From: Myrica gale
Lineage: Eukaryota; Streptophyta; Magnoliopsida; Fagales; Myricaceae
Reading direction: 5' to 3'
NCBI GenBank assembly: GCA_963930655.1
Contig: OZ005604.1
Span: 18,362,001-18,426,000, forward strand
Length of the DNA: 64,000 nucleotides
Below the pieces are notes generated by a model. That model worked only from the letters and a program-made list of their open reading frames with translations, was not told the DNA's origin and made no database searches. The number at the start of each line of letters is the position of its first letter. The first letter of the stretch is position 1. Made by a program: the position numbers and the translations under genes. Of the stretch, positions 33,225-43,979 are shown piece after piece.

Positions 33225-34779
33225 GCGGATTGTTGAAAATGAAAGGAGAAAAATGAGGACGAGGAGAAGAGGGGTGAGTTTGGGAGGAAGTCGGATGAAT
33301 ATTTTGGTGGGGATAGGGAAGTGGACGAGAGTAACAAGTTTTTGAAGGAGTTTTGTAGGAGTAGGATGTGGGTGGATAAGGAAGTGGAAGGTAGGGAGAT
33401 TGTAGAGGATGAGTTCGGAGAGTGTTTTGGAGGACGAGAGGGAGATTGAGAGGCAAGAGGAGTAGGAGTATCGGTTTCAGGAAAATACAGGGGATAGAGT
33501 GATGGGTCACGCTCGGAAAGTGGAGGGGTCGGTGAGGAAGAAGCAGGGCCGGCTCAGGGTTAAGGCGACAGCCTAAGACCTCACCCTGAGCAAGGCCCCA
33601 TACAGAGTTAAAAAAAATATTTTTGTGTTGAAGATTACCCAAAAAATAAAAAGAAAATGAGCTAAGGAAAAAAAGAATGACAAGATGCAATCTTTTTATA
33701 TTTTTATGTGAGTGAACTGTCTCTTTTTGCTCATTGAGTGATATGTTTCTCCTAGGCCTCCCTTTGTTTTTTCAGATTTATGAAATTTGTTCGGAGAGAA
33801 AAAATTTAAAGGAGGAGGAAATTGAAGCATTTGAAGAATTTAAAGGAGGAGGAAATGGACGACAAGGTGAGAAGGATACTTAGGACGGGGATCAGAGAGG
33901 ATGAGGTTGTGCCATTGAGTCGTAAGGAGTTGGAAGAGGGAGTTTGATCCGGAGGAGTATGATAGGATGATGAAGGCCGCATTTAGTGATAAGTATTATG
34001 AGGAGGAGGATGCAGACCCGGAGTTTGGGAGCAATGGGGATGGGGATGAGGGCGAGATTGGGAAGCCGGATTTTGAGGAAGAGGACAGATTGCTGGGACT
34101 TCCTAAAGGTTGGGATGAATGTGGGCCTGGTGATGGGTTTTTAGCTACGAGGGAAAGGAGTTTGAAGACTGAGGTGGTTAATAATGGTGAAAATGACCAT
34201 GAAGAAGAGGAAGAAGCTGAGGAAGGTAGGGAAAGAGGAAGCGTAAAAAGAGTGTTCTTTTGGAGAAAGCTAAAGAGGCCATGATGGAAGAATGCTATAA
34301 TTAAGTTGGATTATGAGGACACGATTGGAGACTTAAAGACAAAGGTTCAAGTATGCAAAAACAAAAGCTAATAGATATGGTTTGAGTGCTGAAGAGTTAT
34401 TGGTGAGGGATGAAAAGGAATTGAGCCAGTATATTTCTTTAAAAAAGCTTGCCCCATACAAGGAGAAGGAATGGAAGTTAAATGATAAAAAGAGATTCTA
34501 ACTAAAAATGAGGACTAAAGAACTTCTACGAGGTGGAAAAGTGGAGGACCAGAATGGTCACAAGAAGATGAGGTTGAAGAATAATGCAGAGAAATCAGCT
34601 TCATCAGTGGGTGAAGTAGAAGATGGGAAACTGCAGTTCCAGGGATTAAATGGTGATATGAGCAATTTATCAAGGCAAGCTAGGAGAAGACGACTCCAAG
34701 CTGAAGTTAAACTATTTCATTCAAGGCTCATGGCATACGGAAATATACCTTCCAAGTCTAAAAGTACAGCGAAGCACTA
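33225..34779 (+). pseudogene. KRI1 ribosome-biogenesis factor pseudogene
   Basis: A chain of KRI1-like segments in shifting frames. It starts near DEYFGG and DESNKFLKEFCRSRMW (33280-33390). It then jumps frame through ERQEE, stop, EYRFQENTGDRVMGHARKVE (33440-33545), and is interrupted by about 220 bp (33546 to about 33770). It resumes with VRRILRTGIREDEVVPLSRK (33870-33940), FDPEEYDRMMKAAFSDKYYE (33948 onward) and LLGLPKGWDECGPGDGFL. The conserved KRI1 C-terminal domain follows: KLDYEDTIGDLK and YGLSAEELLVRDDKELSQYI (34300-34440). The end is a Lys-rich tail stopping at 34779. At least five frameshifts or stops are present. The N-terminal third is missing. The family member functions in nucleolar 40S assembly. 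Confidence 0.88.
33546..33770. other. Insertion or intron remnant inside the KRI1 pseudogene
   Basis: The sequence begins GGGCCGGCTCAGGGTTAAGG directly after the codons for VRKKQ and ends in an intron-like TTTTTTCAG at about 33775. The GGGCCGGCTC start resembles ends of hAT-type elements known in plants. It may be an element sitting in, or replacing part of, an intron. Confidence 0.35.
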
Positions 34780-36100
34780 AACATCAAGCGTGATTAATTG
34801 AGGCAGTGGACAGGACATGACCCGGTGACCATCTCATACCAAACAATGTGAAGATTGGAATACGAAAGGAGTATGAAGCGACGGATGCTACAAGCGTTTT
34901 GATTTTGGGTTTTTGTGAGATGAGAAAGAGGGAGAGTGAGAAAAAGGCCCCGTTCTCGGGGCATCCCAAGGCAGCAAATTCTTTATATAGATAAGAATGA
35001 GGTGAGATGATGGTCTGTGTTTGTTTTTTGTGAATCGGAAATGGGAAGTGTATAAGATCTAAAACAGAAGCGCTGGTGTAACAAAATTGGTGTTTCTTTT
35101 CCTTAGTTTTATGAGACTTGAGTTTTTTTGTTGTCTAAAAAAAACAGTAATATTGATATTGAGATCATCCTCGACCGATAGTCTATACAGCATGGATTAG
35201 AATTTCGATATTACCATTTTTAGAAATAATTTCTCATCAACGAAGAAAAATGCCCCCAAGTCATTTTGTCTCAACTTTGAAACGAATGTTTGATTTATCT
35301 CCCCACATGTAGGATAATTGCAAACTAAACTAATTTATATATATATATATATATATGTATACCATGATCAGTGTCATTAATACTCTACAAATAAGAAATT
35401 GGTATTTCATGATTATTTATTGCTCCTTCTGACTTTGTTTTAGGTCCTAATTAAATTGACCCTCTACCCAGTGAAAACTAAAGGAAGAAAGGGCTGGTCA
35501 CACTCAAGAATTATAAGTAATTAGGCCAGTACACAATGTAAAACTACTTTGGGGAACTTTTACAGTTATTTAAAAACTAGTGGGTGGAGATCAACCAAGC
35601 TAAATATCATTCATCTCATGATCCAAAGATCCCAACAGTAAGTGAAGTAGATTACCTTATTTAGTGCTAAATGAGTTTGCTTTCTCGAAATTTCTAGTTA
35701 AATCTCACCTAATCTCATTCTAGTTAGATCTCAGCTAATCTTGCTTTGTCCCTCACATTTTTTACTCATTGCACTCTGTAACTTGAACTTTAAATTTTTG
35801 TTAACTGATTTTTCACCCTCATATTATAAAATTATTAATACTCTACGCTTTCATCTTCTTTTTTCTTTCTTTGAATTAAATTACTCGTATAATACTCTAC
35901 GCTTTCATCTCTACGCCTAACTTCCTTTTCTTTTCCTGTTTAACACGTCACGTTCCATGCGACACGAGAGCCACGTTAGGACTCTCCGTCAAAGAGTGGA
36001 TAGAATAGAAAGACATGCAAAAGTCTCGAATTTTACAAGTAGTGCAAAATGAATAAAGAATCTCATGTTATTATAAATTTTGTTTTCTGTTCATGCATGG
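34780..36100. other. Gene-free region after the KRI1 pseudogene
   Basis: A (TA)n run at about 35337-35357 is present. No poly(A) tail follows the pseudogene. No coding region is supported. Confidence 0.6.
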
Positions 36101-36420
36101 CTTGTCGCGCGCGACAGCCAATTAGCTTGAGATTTTGAAGTAGACTTGCAGTAGTTAGCAGTTGTATTTTCTCTCTTGAAAATAAATCCAAACCTTTTCT
36201 AGAAGCAAAGTGCACCAAAATTAGCTCTTTGACTGCTGAGCTCAGTCAAGAAACATACTTGGGAGAGGTATATATAAAACAAATTGTTGTGCTAAAAGAA
36301 AGGGTCAGAGTGAGCCAGATATTGGCTTGTCGCGCGCCCCCCGCGCAGGGCCCCGCGCGCGACAGCCAAGATATTGGCTTGTCGTGGACCCCCCGCGCGC
36401 ATATGCTTTCTTATGAGCTC
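36101..36420. repeat. CG-rich palindromic repeats (TGTCGCGCGCGACA unit)
   Basis: A perfect 14-bp palindrome TGTCGCGCGCGACA lies at 36103-36116 within GGCTTGTCGCGCGCGACAGCC. The same arms recur opened out by a CG-rich loop: TTGGCTTGTCGCGCGC at 36322-36337 and GCGCGCGACAGCCAA at 36355-36369. A further partial copy ATATTGGCTTGTCG follows at about 36371-36384. The local CG content is far above the surroundings. Confidence 0.75.
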
Positions 36421-36659
36421 TGAAAACCCATCACCCAAAAAGCTTCGTTTGGTTGCTTAAAACGCATAGCAAAAGAGAAACAAAACTTCAACTCTCAGGT
36501 TTTCATTATTTACTAGAACCAAACCAACATATCACAGAACACCCAGATTCCCTTTCCTTCTCCAAAAAATTCTCAGCAGAGAGAGAAGTAGTAGAGTAAG
36601 ATGGGGTAGTTAGAGAGAAAGAGAGAGAGTTGGAGGGACTCGGAGAAGAGAGGTTGGGG

Positions 36660-36845
36660 ACCGTTTAATGAAACGGTGAGTTTCGCTCTCCGTTACTCGT
36701 TAACGCCCCGATTTCTTTCCGTTCGAATTTTTTTAAGTTATTTTAATATCGTCCGTCGGATGGGTTCATTAATTTAGTCACCCATCCGACGGGCGGTTAG
36801 GACGTACTCGTTGATTCCCTCTTAGGAGGGAATCCGAGTCCGAAA
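36660..36845. mobile_element. Diverged or truncated relative of the 6787-7048 foldback MITE
   Basis: The right half (CATCCGACGGGCGGTTAGGA, then GATTCCCTCTTAGGAGGGAA) parallels the right arm of the element at 6787-7048 (CATCCAACGGCCTGTTAGGA, then the same terminal theme). A central palindrome GTCGGATGGGT...ACCCATCCGAC lies near 36757-36790. The left arm is poorly conserved. Confidence 0.55.
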
Positions 36846-37078
36846 AACAATGCCCTCCTCAAACTTACTCGCACAGTCGTCTTTCAGGCCCTAATCCGAC
36901 GTATTCCATTGGATCAATAGACAAGCTTTGACAATAAATTAGAGTGGCTACCCCAACTGGTCACAATATGACTAAAAGAAAACTATAACACGTCCGTACA
37001 GATAATGGTGGGTCTTTTTCAAACCCAAGCTTGAGAAAAGAACAACGAAAAACCTCGAAAGAATGTCTTATCTTGATA

Positions 37079-39354
37079 CTAACTCTGTGACATAGCAGAA
37101 TTAAGATTGCCGTATCTTTGCATAACTCTCTTTGTTGCAAGTGCTGCAGCCTCACTTGCTCGCAATGTCCCAGTCGCCATGATTGCAGCAAATTCTTTAG
37201 TTATCTCCTCCTGCACCTTGGTTCGAGCATTCACCATAGGGTCTCCAGAAACGTCATTGACTGCTGCTTTTTGCTGTTCTGATGCCTTTGGCCTCTCAGA
37301 CATGGTACTTTTCTCTTCCGATATCACCTTTTTATCCCTCCCATTGACATTTATGGTGGATGTAGGCCTAAATTGTGGAACTTGAGGGACAGCACCAGAC
37401 CTCATTGTTGTCTCCAGATTCTGTATCATGGGCACTGCAGCATAAATGCAAAAAATTGAGGACATTGCACGATAGAAGCAAGATTTTACAAATGGTACAA
37501 CAATTTATTTCCCAAAAATATCTTTCTCACACAAAAATTTAGAATTTGCAATCTATCCAGGTCCATTCTCTTTTCCTAGGTGCTCAAAAAAGCCGAACAC
37601 ATGGCAGAAGAACAGTACCCCATCATATGGTTACTCGAGATTCAGTAATAACTAAGGAAGAAAACGACTCAAAGAAGCACTAGCTACATCCGTGCTTTGA
37701 CTTCAAAAAGACTAGTCAAGGTTGTTTTTTGAATCCCCGTGAAATCATTATAAGGCCCAATTTGATCTGGTAAAAAAGAATCAATGTTGGACTTAGCCTT
37801 ATACCATTCATTTTCATTTCCCACTCCATATGGAACTCACACGTTCCGACAAAACTTGTAACAAATCTATCAAAATCAAAAATACCTAAATGGGAATCAA
37901 TATTCTGGAATGGGGTAGCAAAAAACTTACGTATAAGAGCACCCATTGGACTACTCATCACTTCGTTAGGAAGCTTCAGAATGTAATCTGGAATGCTTGC
38001 ACCGACCAAAAACTGAGCAACTTCGTTGCTAAAGTTGTTGCAATTGTGTGTGAGCAAACTATATGTTTCAGCTGTATATCGAGGACTGATTTCCTGCAGA
38101 TACATTTCAAATACATCCTTGGGCACATGCGTAACTCCCAATTCTACAACCCTAATTGGGGTACCATATAGTGTAAATCCAGCAGGAGCATGTTGTATGC
38201 CTCCTCCAAAGTAGTATTCATTACCATAAACGACCACTCCCGTGTGCCTATAGTGCAATACATAATGAGAAAAATAAAAAACTTGCTGTAAAAAGAAACT
38301 CAACATATGACTTCATGTCAAAGATGAAGAACCAATATATTGAATAACAACGTAGAGTATCCTTAGAAGCAAAAATAGCCCCAATATCAAAAGAAAAGCG
38401 GAACATAATTTAAAGAAAAAAGCGAAATAATTTAAGCCTAGACAACTACATGTTTACTAGTTCATAAAACAAGGTACACGCTTTATTACAAACACAAAAG
38501 ACAAAAGACTTGCCAGCTGGAATTTGACAGGCAAGCATTCAGTAGACAACCTAACAGAAACCAAATTTTGATGCAACACTACTATACAATAGCACACAAG
38601 AAGTCAACAATCCAATAAGGTCAAACTTCAAGTGCTCCTATTTAAAATAGGGCATTATTTCATTCCCTACACTCCAATGCTCCATGCTTCAACAATTTAG
38701 GTTTTCATATATGGTACATGAAAAAGAAAATATCAAGAAAACATACTCCAGCAGTGATTTCTTGCAAAGGAGAAATGGAAAGGAGAAAGAACTTTAATTG
38801 CGCTGTCCACAGTTGCTAGGTGGAACACTCTTCAAATGTCAATGGTAACACAGGCTCACTTACATCCGGCTATATACATATAGAGACCAATCAAATCTTA
38901 CAATCTATTAGATGCAATTCCAGCCTCCATAAACCAATACACTTACTGGCAAACTACTGGATTCAAAAACCATACATAAATTCTTGATCAAACAGAACAT
39001 CCACAGCTCTTACAGCCAATGGACTATGGAAGATTCTACTCATCTAGGTGGAGAGCAACATAAAATTTCCCCAAATCCAGATATCCTACTAAAACATCCT
39101 CCCCGAAGCAACAACACTAACCATATAGCCTCAATAGCCTTCCCCAAGAATGAACTAGAAAGCTGCCGAGCTAGTCCTTGGCTTAAGTCATAAACATTCA
39201 AAGTGACCCTGTGATCCTCCTGCCGCAGGTTGGAGTACAACATACATAAGAAATCGCAGATCACAGTGAGAAAATAAACACAAAGACAACGGACAGGAAT
39301 TGCTTCAAAAATCACCAACAGAGCAAGATTACCAGGATTCCCTACCTCAGCCAT
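37079..39354 (-). CDS. DeSI-like PPPDE thiol peptidase (deSUMOylating isopeptidase family)
   Basis: Minus strand, four coding exons: 39354-39346, 39219-39122, 38247-37931, 37434-37079; GT-AG junctions, frame continuous, 259 aa. The first coding exon contributes only nine bases (MAE). The PPPDE domain covers residues 6-150. Catalytic His37 sits in IWHTGVVVYGNEYYFGGGIQ and catalytic Cys105 in LLTHNCNNFSNEVAQFL, the papain-like pair of DeSI/PPPDE enzymes. TYGTPIRV-like and HVPKDVFEMYLQEI segments between them match the plant DeSI-1 group. The region after residue 150 is a plant-type tail with a disordered middle and an Ala-rich helix (MATGTLRASEAAALATKRVM). Known members cleave SUMO or ubiquitin isopeptide bonds; the substrate here is not evident. 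Intron 2 is about 870 bp. Confidence 0.94.
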
Positions 39355-40190
39355 GATCTCACTGAGTTAGAAAGTCCAGAACACCAAGATTTCTAAAATC
39401 TGTACAGGAATGACGACCTATATAAATCAGGATGAGAACCATCAGTATACCTACGGAACAAATCAAACCGCGAAACCAGCCAGGCCAATTGCAAAAGTCC
39501 TATGATGTCCATTTATGCAATGGCCAACAGCCAACCATGAATTCTTGGGGAAGAAGGGGAAAAAGAAAAAGAAAAAAAGCATTCTAAACGACTCTGAAGT
39601 GAGAAAGGGAAGTTCAAGAAGCCAAAGCAAACGACAGAGAAGATTGCCATTTATTTACGCTTCCATTAGCACCGCATTCATGATATTAAGCTGAAACCGC
39701 CACAAATATGCTCTCATTTGCATAAAAGGCCGTCACAATATCTAACCGCAAGCCAAATCTTACAGTTCAAACAGGAACTCCTCAGGACATAGTATCCATC
39801 CTATTTTCAAGTAATAGAGAGATGGCGAGGATAAAATGTATCAACCAAAGGCGGAAAAGAATAAAAAATCAAATTTTGTACGGCATAGGGCCTAAATGAG
39901 AAGCAAAAGAATTAGTAAAAGGTAATCATAGACTTTGCCCTCAGAATCTGAAATTAAAAAAAAAAAATCTCAGACAAAGTAAAGCAAAAATAACAACCGG
40001 ATCTAGCATACCACAGCAAGCTTTCAAATTCGCACAAAATCCATCAAAAATCGCAAAAATCAACTGGTGAAAAAAAAACCCCCCGGCCGTAATCGTCTGG
40101 AATCGGAGATCTATCTGAGAAATCGGGTTGATACTTATTTTGGGGGCCAAAATATCATTAGAGAAAGAAATGTACCTCAAGAGGAGCGAA
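39355..40190. other. Promoter side of the DeSI-like gene
   Basis: No additional gene supported. The minus-strand open frames (39941-40261) have no domain. It likely contains the 5' UTR and promoter of the DeSI-like gene. Confidence 0.4.
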
Positions 40191-40195
40191 TTTCG

Positions 40196-40451
40196 GAATC
40201 CTTCTGCCTTCGGAACTCTCGCGTAAAATTGAGCCAAACTGATTACGGCCCGGGAATACAAATATATGTTGGCTCAATTTTACGCGTAAAATTGAAAGTT
40301 CCGAAATTCGCTTTTACGCGTAAAATTGAAAGTCTGCCGTGGCATGTGAATCCCAACTCTACTCCTCCCCTTCGGAACTTTCGGAATCCCTTTTATATTG
40401 GAGATGCCAATTCTCTACGACGACCGAAGGGGAGGAGTAGAGCTGATTCAC
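40196..40451. repeat. Nested palindromic element upstream of the DeSI-like gene
   Basis: Several perfect inverted pairs interlock: CGCGTAAAATTGAGCCAA (40220-40237) with its complement at 40269-40286; GCGAATTTCGGAA (40196-40208) with its complement at 40299-40311; and CTCTACTCCTCCCCTTCGG (40357-40375) with its complement at 40424-40442, extended by GTGAATC/GATTCAC. ACGCGTAAAATTGAAAGT is also repeated directly at 40282-40299 and 40316-40333. It looks like a composite of two hairpin elements. Confidence 0.85.
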
Positions 40452-40867
40452 ATTATTTTGGAATAATTTGGGCCAAAAAAAATTTAGGTTTATAGTATTT
40501 TTCAAAATTCAATATTTAAAATTTAAAATTTTCAAGCTCAAACATCTTATTTACCACCTTTTAGATTATACCATCCACTAGATTTCTGACGCGTGTCGCG
40601 GTCATCGTTTGACTCTCACATTTGAAAAGTGCAACCTTCCTCTTTTTTTTCGGTCGGAGACGGACTTTGTTTTTGCTTCGGTTATTAGTGGAATTGAATC
40701 GTGGGACCCGCGTGACAATATGACCTACGAGCGGAAAGCAAATTCTTTTGGGCCACATTATTGGCTCGCAGTCGCTTCGGTCCACCGCTACTGGGCTTTC
40801 CACTTTGGACGATCCAACTGAAATTTGGCGCAGTTTAACATCTTAAAGGGTCCAGGGATTATCCAAG
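40452..40867. other. Gene-free stretch
   Basis: No feature supported. The opposite-strand open frames at 40561-40821 overlap each other and have no recognisable domain. Confidence 0.5.
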
Positions 40868-41068
40868 GTTATATTTGTGTTGTAATATTTTTGGTATGGA
40901 AATATGTGTTGGTATTGGGTTTAGTGAAAAGGTGAAGAGAGAAGTAATTTTTTATATTTTTTGTAATTTTTTATATTTTTTGATAAGAGAGAGAGATTAT
41001 ATTGAATTATTTTATTAGGAGTGAGATAATATTTTAGGGAAAATTATGTTGGCAAACGCAGCCCAAAT
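40868..41068. mobile_element. Second copy of the Tourist-like MITE family
   Basis: It shares with 23118-23283 the stretch GGTATTGGGTTTAGTGAAAA, then GTGAAGAGAG, TTTTTGTAATTTTTTATATT and TTTTTTGATA, and the right end GGCAAACGCAGCCC. The target duplication is not clear here. Confidence 0.6.
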
Positions 41069-41799
41069 CATTTAACACATCAAATATGAAAACCACAAAG
41101 AAATAACGAAATAAAAGATATCTCAAGAAACTAGACCACTTTTATTGTTCAATTATTAGTTTATGGCCACGAGGAAGCTCGAACATAACTGAATATTTAG
41201 TCTAACTCTTAGTACTACTAACTTAAATTTTAGTTCTTGTGCAAGATAATGGGGGAAATTTTAAATCTACTAACTTAAACTATAGTACTTGTCTCTAACT
41301 TAAAATTTACCTTAAAAAAATTGAAGAATGGAGGAGGGAGGGGAAAATGATTTTCTTTCGGATCTCCCACGCCTACGTGAACTTGACTTGATCCTTTTCT
41401 TTTGACTCGACCTTCTCCTACTCATTATGCGTGAACCAGGAGATATTTGCAAATCTGTCTGAATTTAAAAAGACTTATCAAAATTGACACAAAATTGGGT
41501 TGCTGCGGTTTAAAATTGAAACATGCACTAGAATTTTTTTAAATTTAGATACTTTTAAATCGATATTAATTTTAAATAAAATCAAAAATATTATCCTATA
41601 AAAAATCGTGAATGTTACATAAAAGCATTGAGTTTTTCTGCCTTTGTCTTGTCGGATAATTCATTGCATCTTTTATCTTACATCTTTTGACAAACAACTT
41701 AAACGCAAAGGCGACGGCGAGTTCTTAGTAGCTACTGTCAAGCAGGGAGTACGGCACCGCAACTTTCATAAAAATTTACCTTAGCAACAAACTTCTTCC
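41069..41799. other. AT-rich gene-free stretch
   Basis: No coding region, RNA or repeat recognised apart from AT-richness. Confidence 0.5.
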
Positions 41800-42220
41800 T
41801 AGGGCTGTCCAAAATACCGGCCGGACTGGCCAATCCGGACTCGACCGAACCGGTTTTGGATGAAATCGATTAACTTTTTTGAAACCGGATTGACCGGACC
41901 AGTAAACCGGTGTATTCCGGTCCGGTTCCGAGTTACCCTCATGAAAAACTCGGGACTGGACCGGAGTATACCTCTCCAAACCGGTCCAAACCGGAAATTA
42001 GCCCAAAATAGTATGGCTCAACTCCAAAACTGGCTCAAAATGGCATGACCCAACCCAAAACTGGCCTAAAATGGCATGATCTAAACCGACTCAAACCGGC
42101 CCAGACAGAATTGGAGAAACCGGGGATCAGACCGGACCAAACCGATTATATGACCAATCCGGTCTATATACCTCTCTAAACCGGACCAAACCGACCCGAA
42201 CCTAAAATTGAATAGCCCTA
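41800..42220. mobile_element. hAT-like non-autonomous element with CCGG-rich body
   Basis: It starts TAGGGCTGTCCAAAATACCG and ends AATAGCCCTA. The body carries many ACCGG/CCGGT units (ACCGGACC, AAACCGG) as in the MITE at 6131-6542. The flanks CTTCTTCC and CGAGACGC (the latter restored across the next insertion) do not match, so the target duplication is lost or one end is wrong. Confidence 0.65.
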
Positions 42221-42224
42221 CGAG

Positions 42225-43256
42225 CAGTGGCGGAACCAGGACTCAAGTTGAGGGGGGGCAAACTCCTAAAGCGAAATGACAAATTTTTTTTTTACTTAAT
42301 GCAAAAGGCGTTTTAGAGTTAAAATAACGAAAACTAATGAATAAAAACATTAAAAATATTGAAATACACTACTGTAACTCCTTAAAAAATATTCTTACTC
42401 ATAATTTTTGAATCATAGCTCTTTAAAACCCCTCATTATTTTCTCATATTGCTTATTGGTTTTGAACCATAACTCTCTGAAACCACTCATTGTTTTCCCA
42501 TTTTGCTTCTTAGGAAAATCATGACCAACAAGCCAAGTGCTTGACAAGGAATTTTGATCAAATACTCCTTACGAATTTAATCTCCAATCCCAACATCATA
42601 TTCTTCAATGAGTTTACGTAACCTTGAGTCAGCAATAATATAATCCAGACTAAACAAAAGACAAGGTCTTTTCGAACTAATATTCGCATCAAAAGTAGGA
42701 GTACTAAGCGATTCCACATTGGCTGACTTTTTTTTATCCAAAACTTATCCATAATCTAAACAAAACAAAATGAAAATTCATCACCCAATTCAATTCACTA
42801 ATCAAAATTAAAAACAATAAAACTTTAAACACCAACATTCTAATCTCTTCAAATATACAACATTTATATGTCTACTAGGTTACTATCATGTTCAGCATAT
42901 TAAGTAATCAAAATATAAATGAACAAAGATTTATAAACTCCATATCTCCTCTCTCCCTCTCTCTTACGCATGGGATGTGAGAAATTTGAGACAAGTAATC
43001 AACATGTAATTCTCCTACCTACTCTACCGCTGAACAACTCTTCAAACTAATCTAAAAAAAATTTCCCCAAAAACAATGAGATTATATTGCCAGATTTTAG
43101 CACTCTATAAGTAGAAAATATGTGTATTGAATATATTTTTATAGTACAATAGATATAATGAACAGAAACAATAAAAAAGCCATAATGTTGAAAGACTTGA
43201 CTTATAAACCACAACACATTAAACTATATATATAAAATAGATAGGAAAATACATAT

Positions 43257-43312
<56 letters not shown>

Positions 43313-43360
43313 CCAAGGGGGGCAGCTGCCCCGGCTTGACCCCCCTTGGCTCCGCCACTG
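42225..43360. mobile_element. hAT element (1136 bp), TTF-type derivative, perfect 8-bp target duplication
   Basis: Ends CAGTGGCGGA...(T)CCGCCACTG form an inverted repeat, and CCTACGAG is duplicated exactly at 42217-42224 and 43361-43368. The minus strand at about 42752-42480 keeps the beginning of a TTF/ZMYM1-like hAT transposase: MDKFWIKKSQ, then DSRLRKLIEEYDVGIGD, a stop, and IRKEYLIKIPCQ. The rest of the transposase is deleted. A (TA)n microsatellite (43261-43309) has expanded near the right end. The subterminal GGGGGGCAGCTGCCCCGG block can form a hairpin. Confidence 0.92.
43261..43309. repeat. (TA)n microsatellite, about 24 units
   Basis: Uninterrupted TA dinucleotides for 49 bases, lying inside the hAT element. 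Confidence 0.95.
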
Positions 43361-43368
43361 CCTACGAG

Positions 43369-43979
43369 ACGCACTTAAGTGAAATGCCTTTTTCTGCCTC
43401 TAAAAACTTTGTTCGATATATAACTGCTAATCAGCGGCACCGCGCGCCTCGAGAACAACGGACCTACTTATAAAGTTGCTCGCTTTCTCAAACCTATTTC
43501 CGAACCTATTTCCGAACCAACTGCGTTTTTGTAATCCGGAGGCTCGGTGAATCCGGAGCCACGTCACCGAGCCTCAAGTTCAGCACCCTTCAATAAGCCT
43601 CTTCCTTAAAATATATGTCCTTCTCCCGGCCTCTCCACTGATGTAGACCTTTTTTTCCCTTCAGTGTTAAAGGTCAGGCTGTTCTACTTCGTTTACGCTC
43701 CATAAGATTCCGTCACGTTCCAGAGAAAAGAGGAAAAATTCATACTCCGCAAGTGATATCTAACCATTAAGGTTTTTAGACCACTGTTAGTGTGCGGAAC
43801 GGACAGCTCTGTTCTACGAAGAGGAGGTTTAAATATTTTTTCACTTGAATTTGTTTATTTTTGGGTTTTTTTGTGTTTGGATGTAGTTCAAATGAGGGTT
43901 TTCGAGGTGGATATCCTGTGGGATGGTTTCCTAGACTTTGACCTTTTTCATCGGTATGAATTTCGAGTTCAGTTCTGAT
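43369..43979. other. Probable promoter/5' UTR region of the LEUNIG-like gene, split by a hAT element
   Basis: This stretch and 45576-45958 would be contiguous without the hAT element at 43980-45567. No coding region is supported; the open frame 43790-43978 has no domain. Confidence 0.4.

Noticed and set aside
33202-33690. 162-codon minus-strand frame
   Set aside because: It is antisense to the KRI1 pseudogene; its Pro/Leu/Ser-rich text mirrors Glu/Lys/Gly codons on the other strand.
40067-40495. 142-codon plus-strand frame
   Set aside because: It is translated from the interlocking palindromes and shows repeated mirrored peptides; no domain.
41860-42048. 62-codon plus-strand frame
   Set aside because: Lies in the CCGG-rich hAT-like element; repeats keep frames open.
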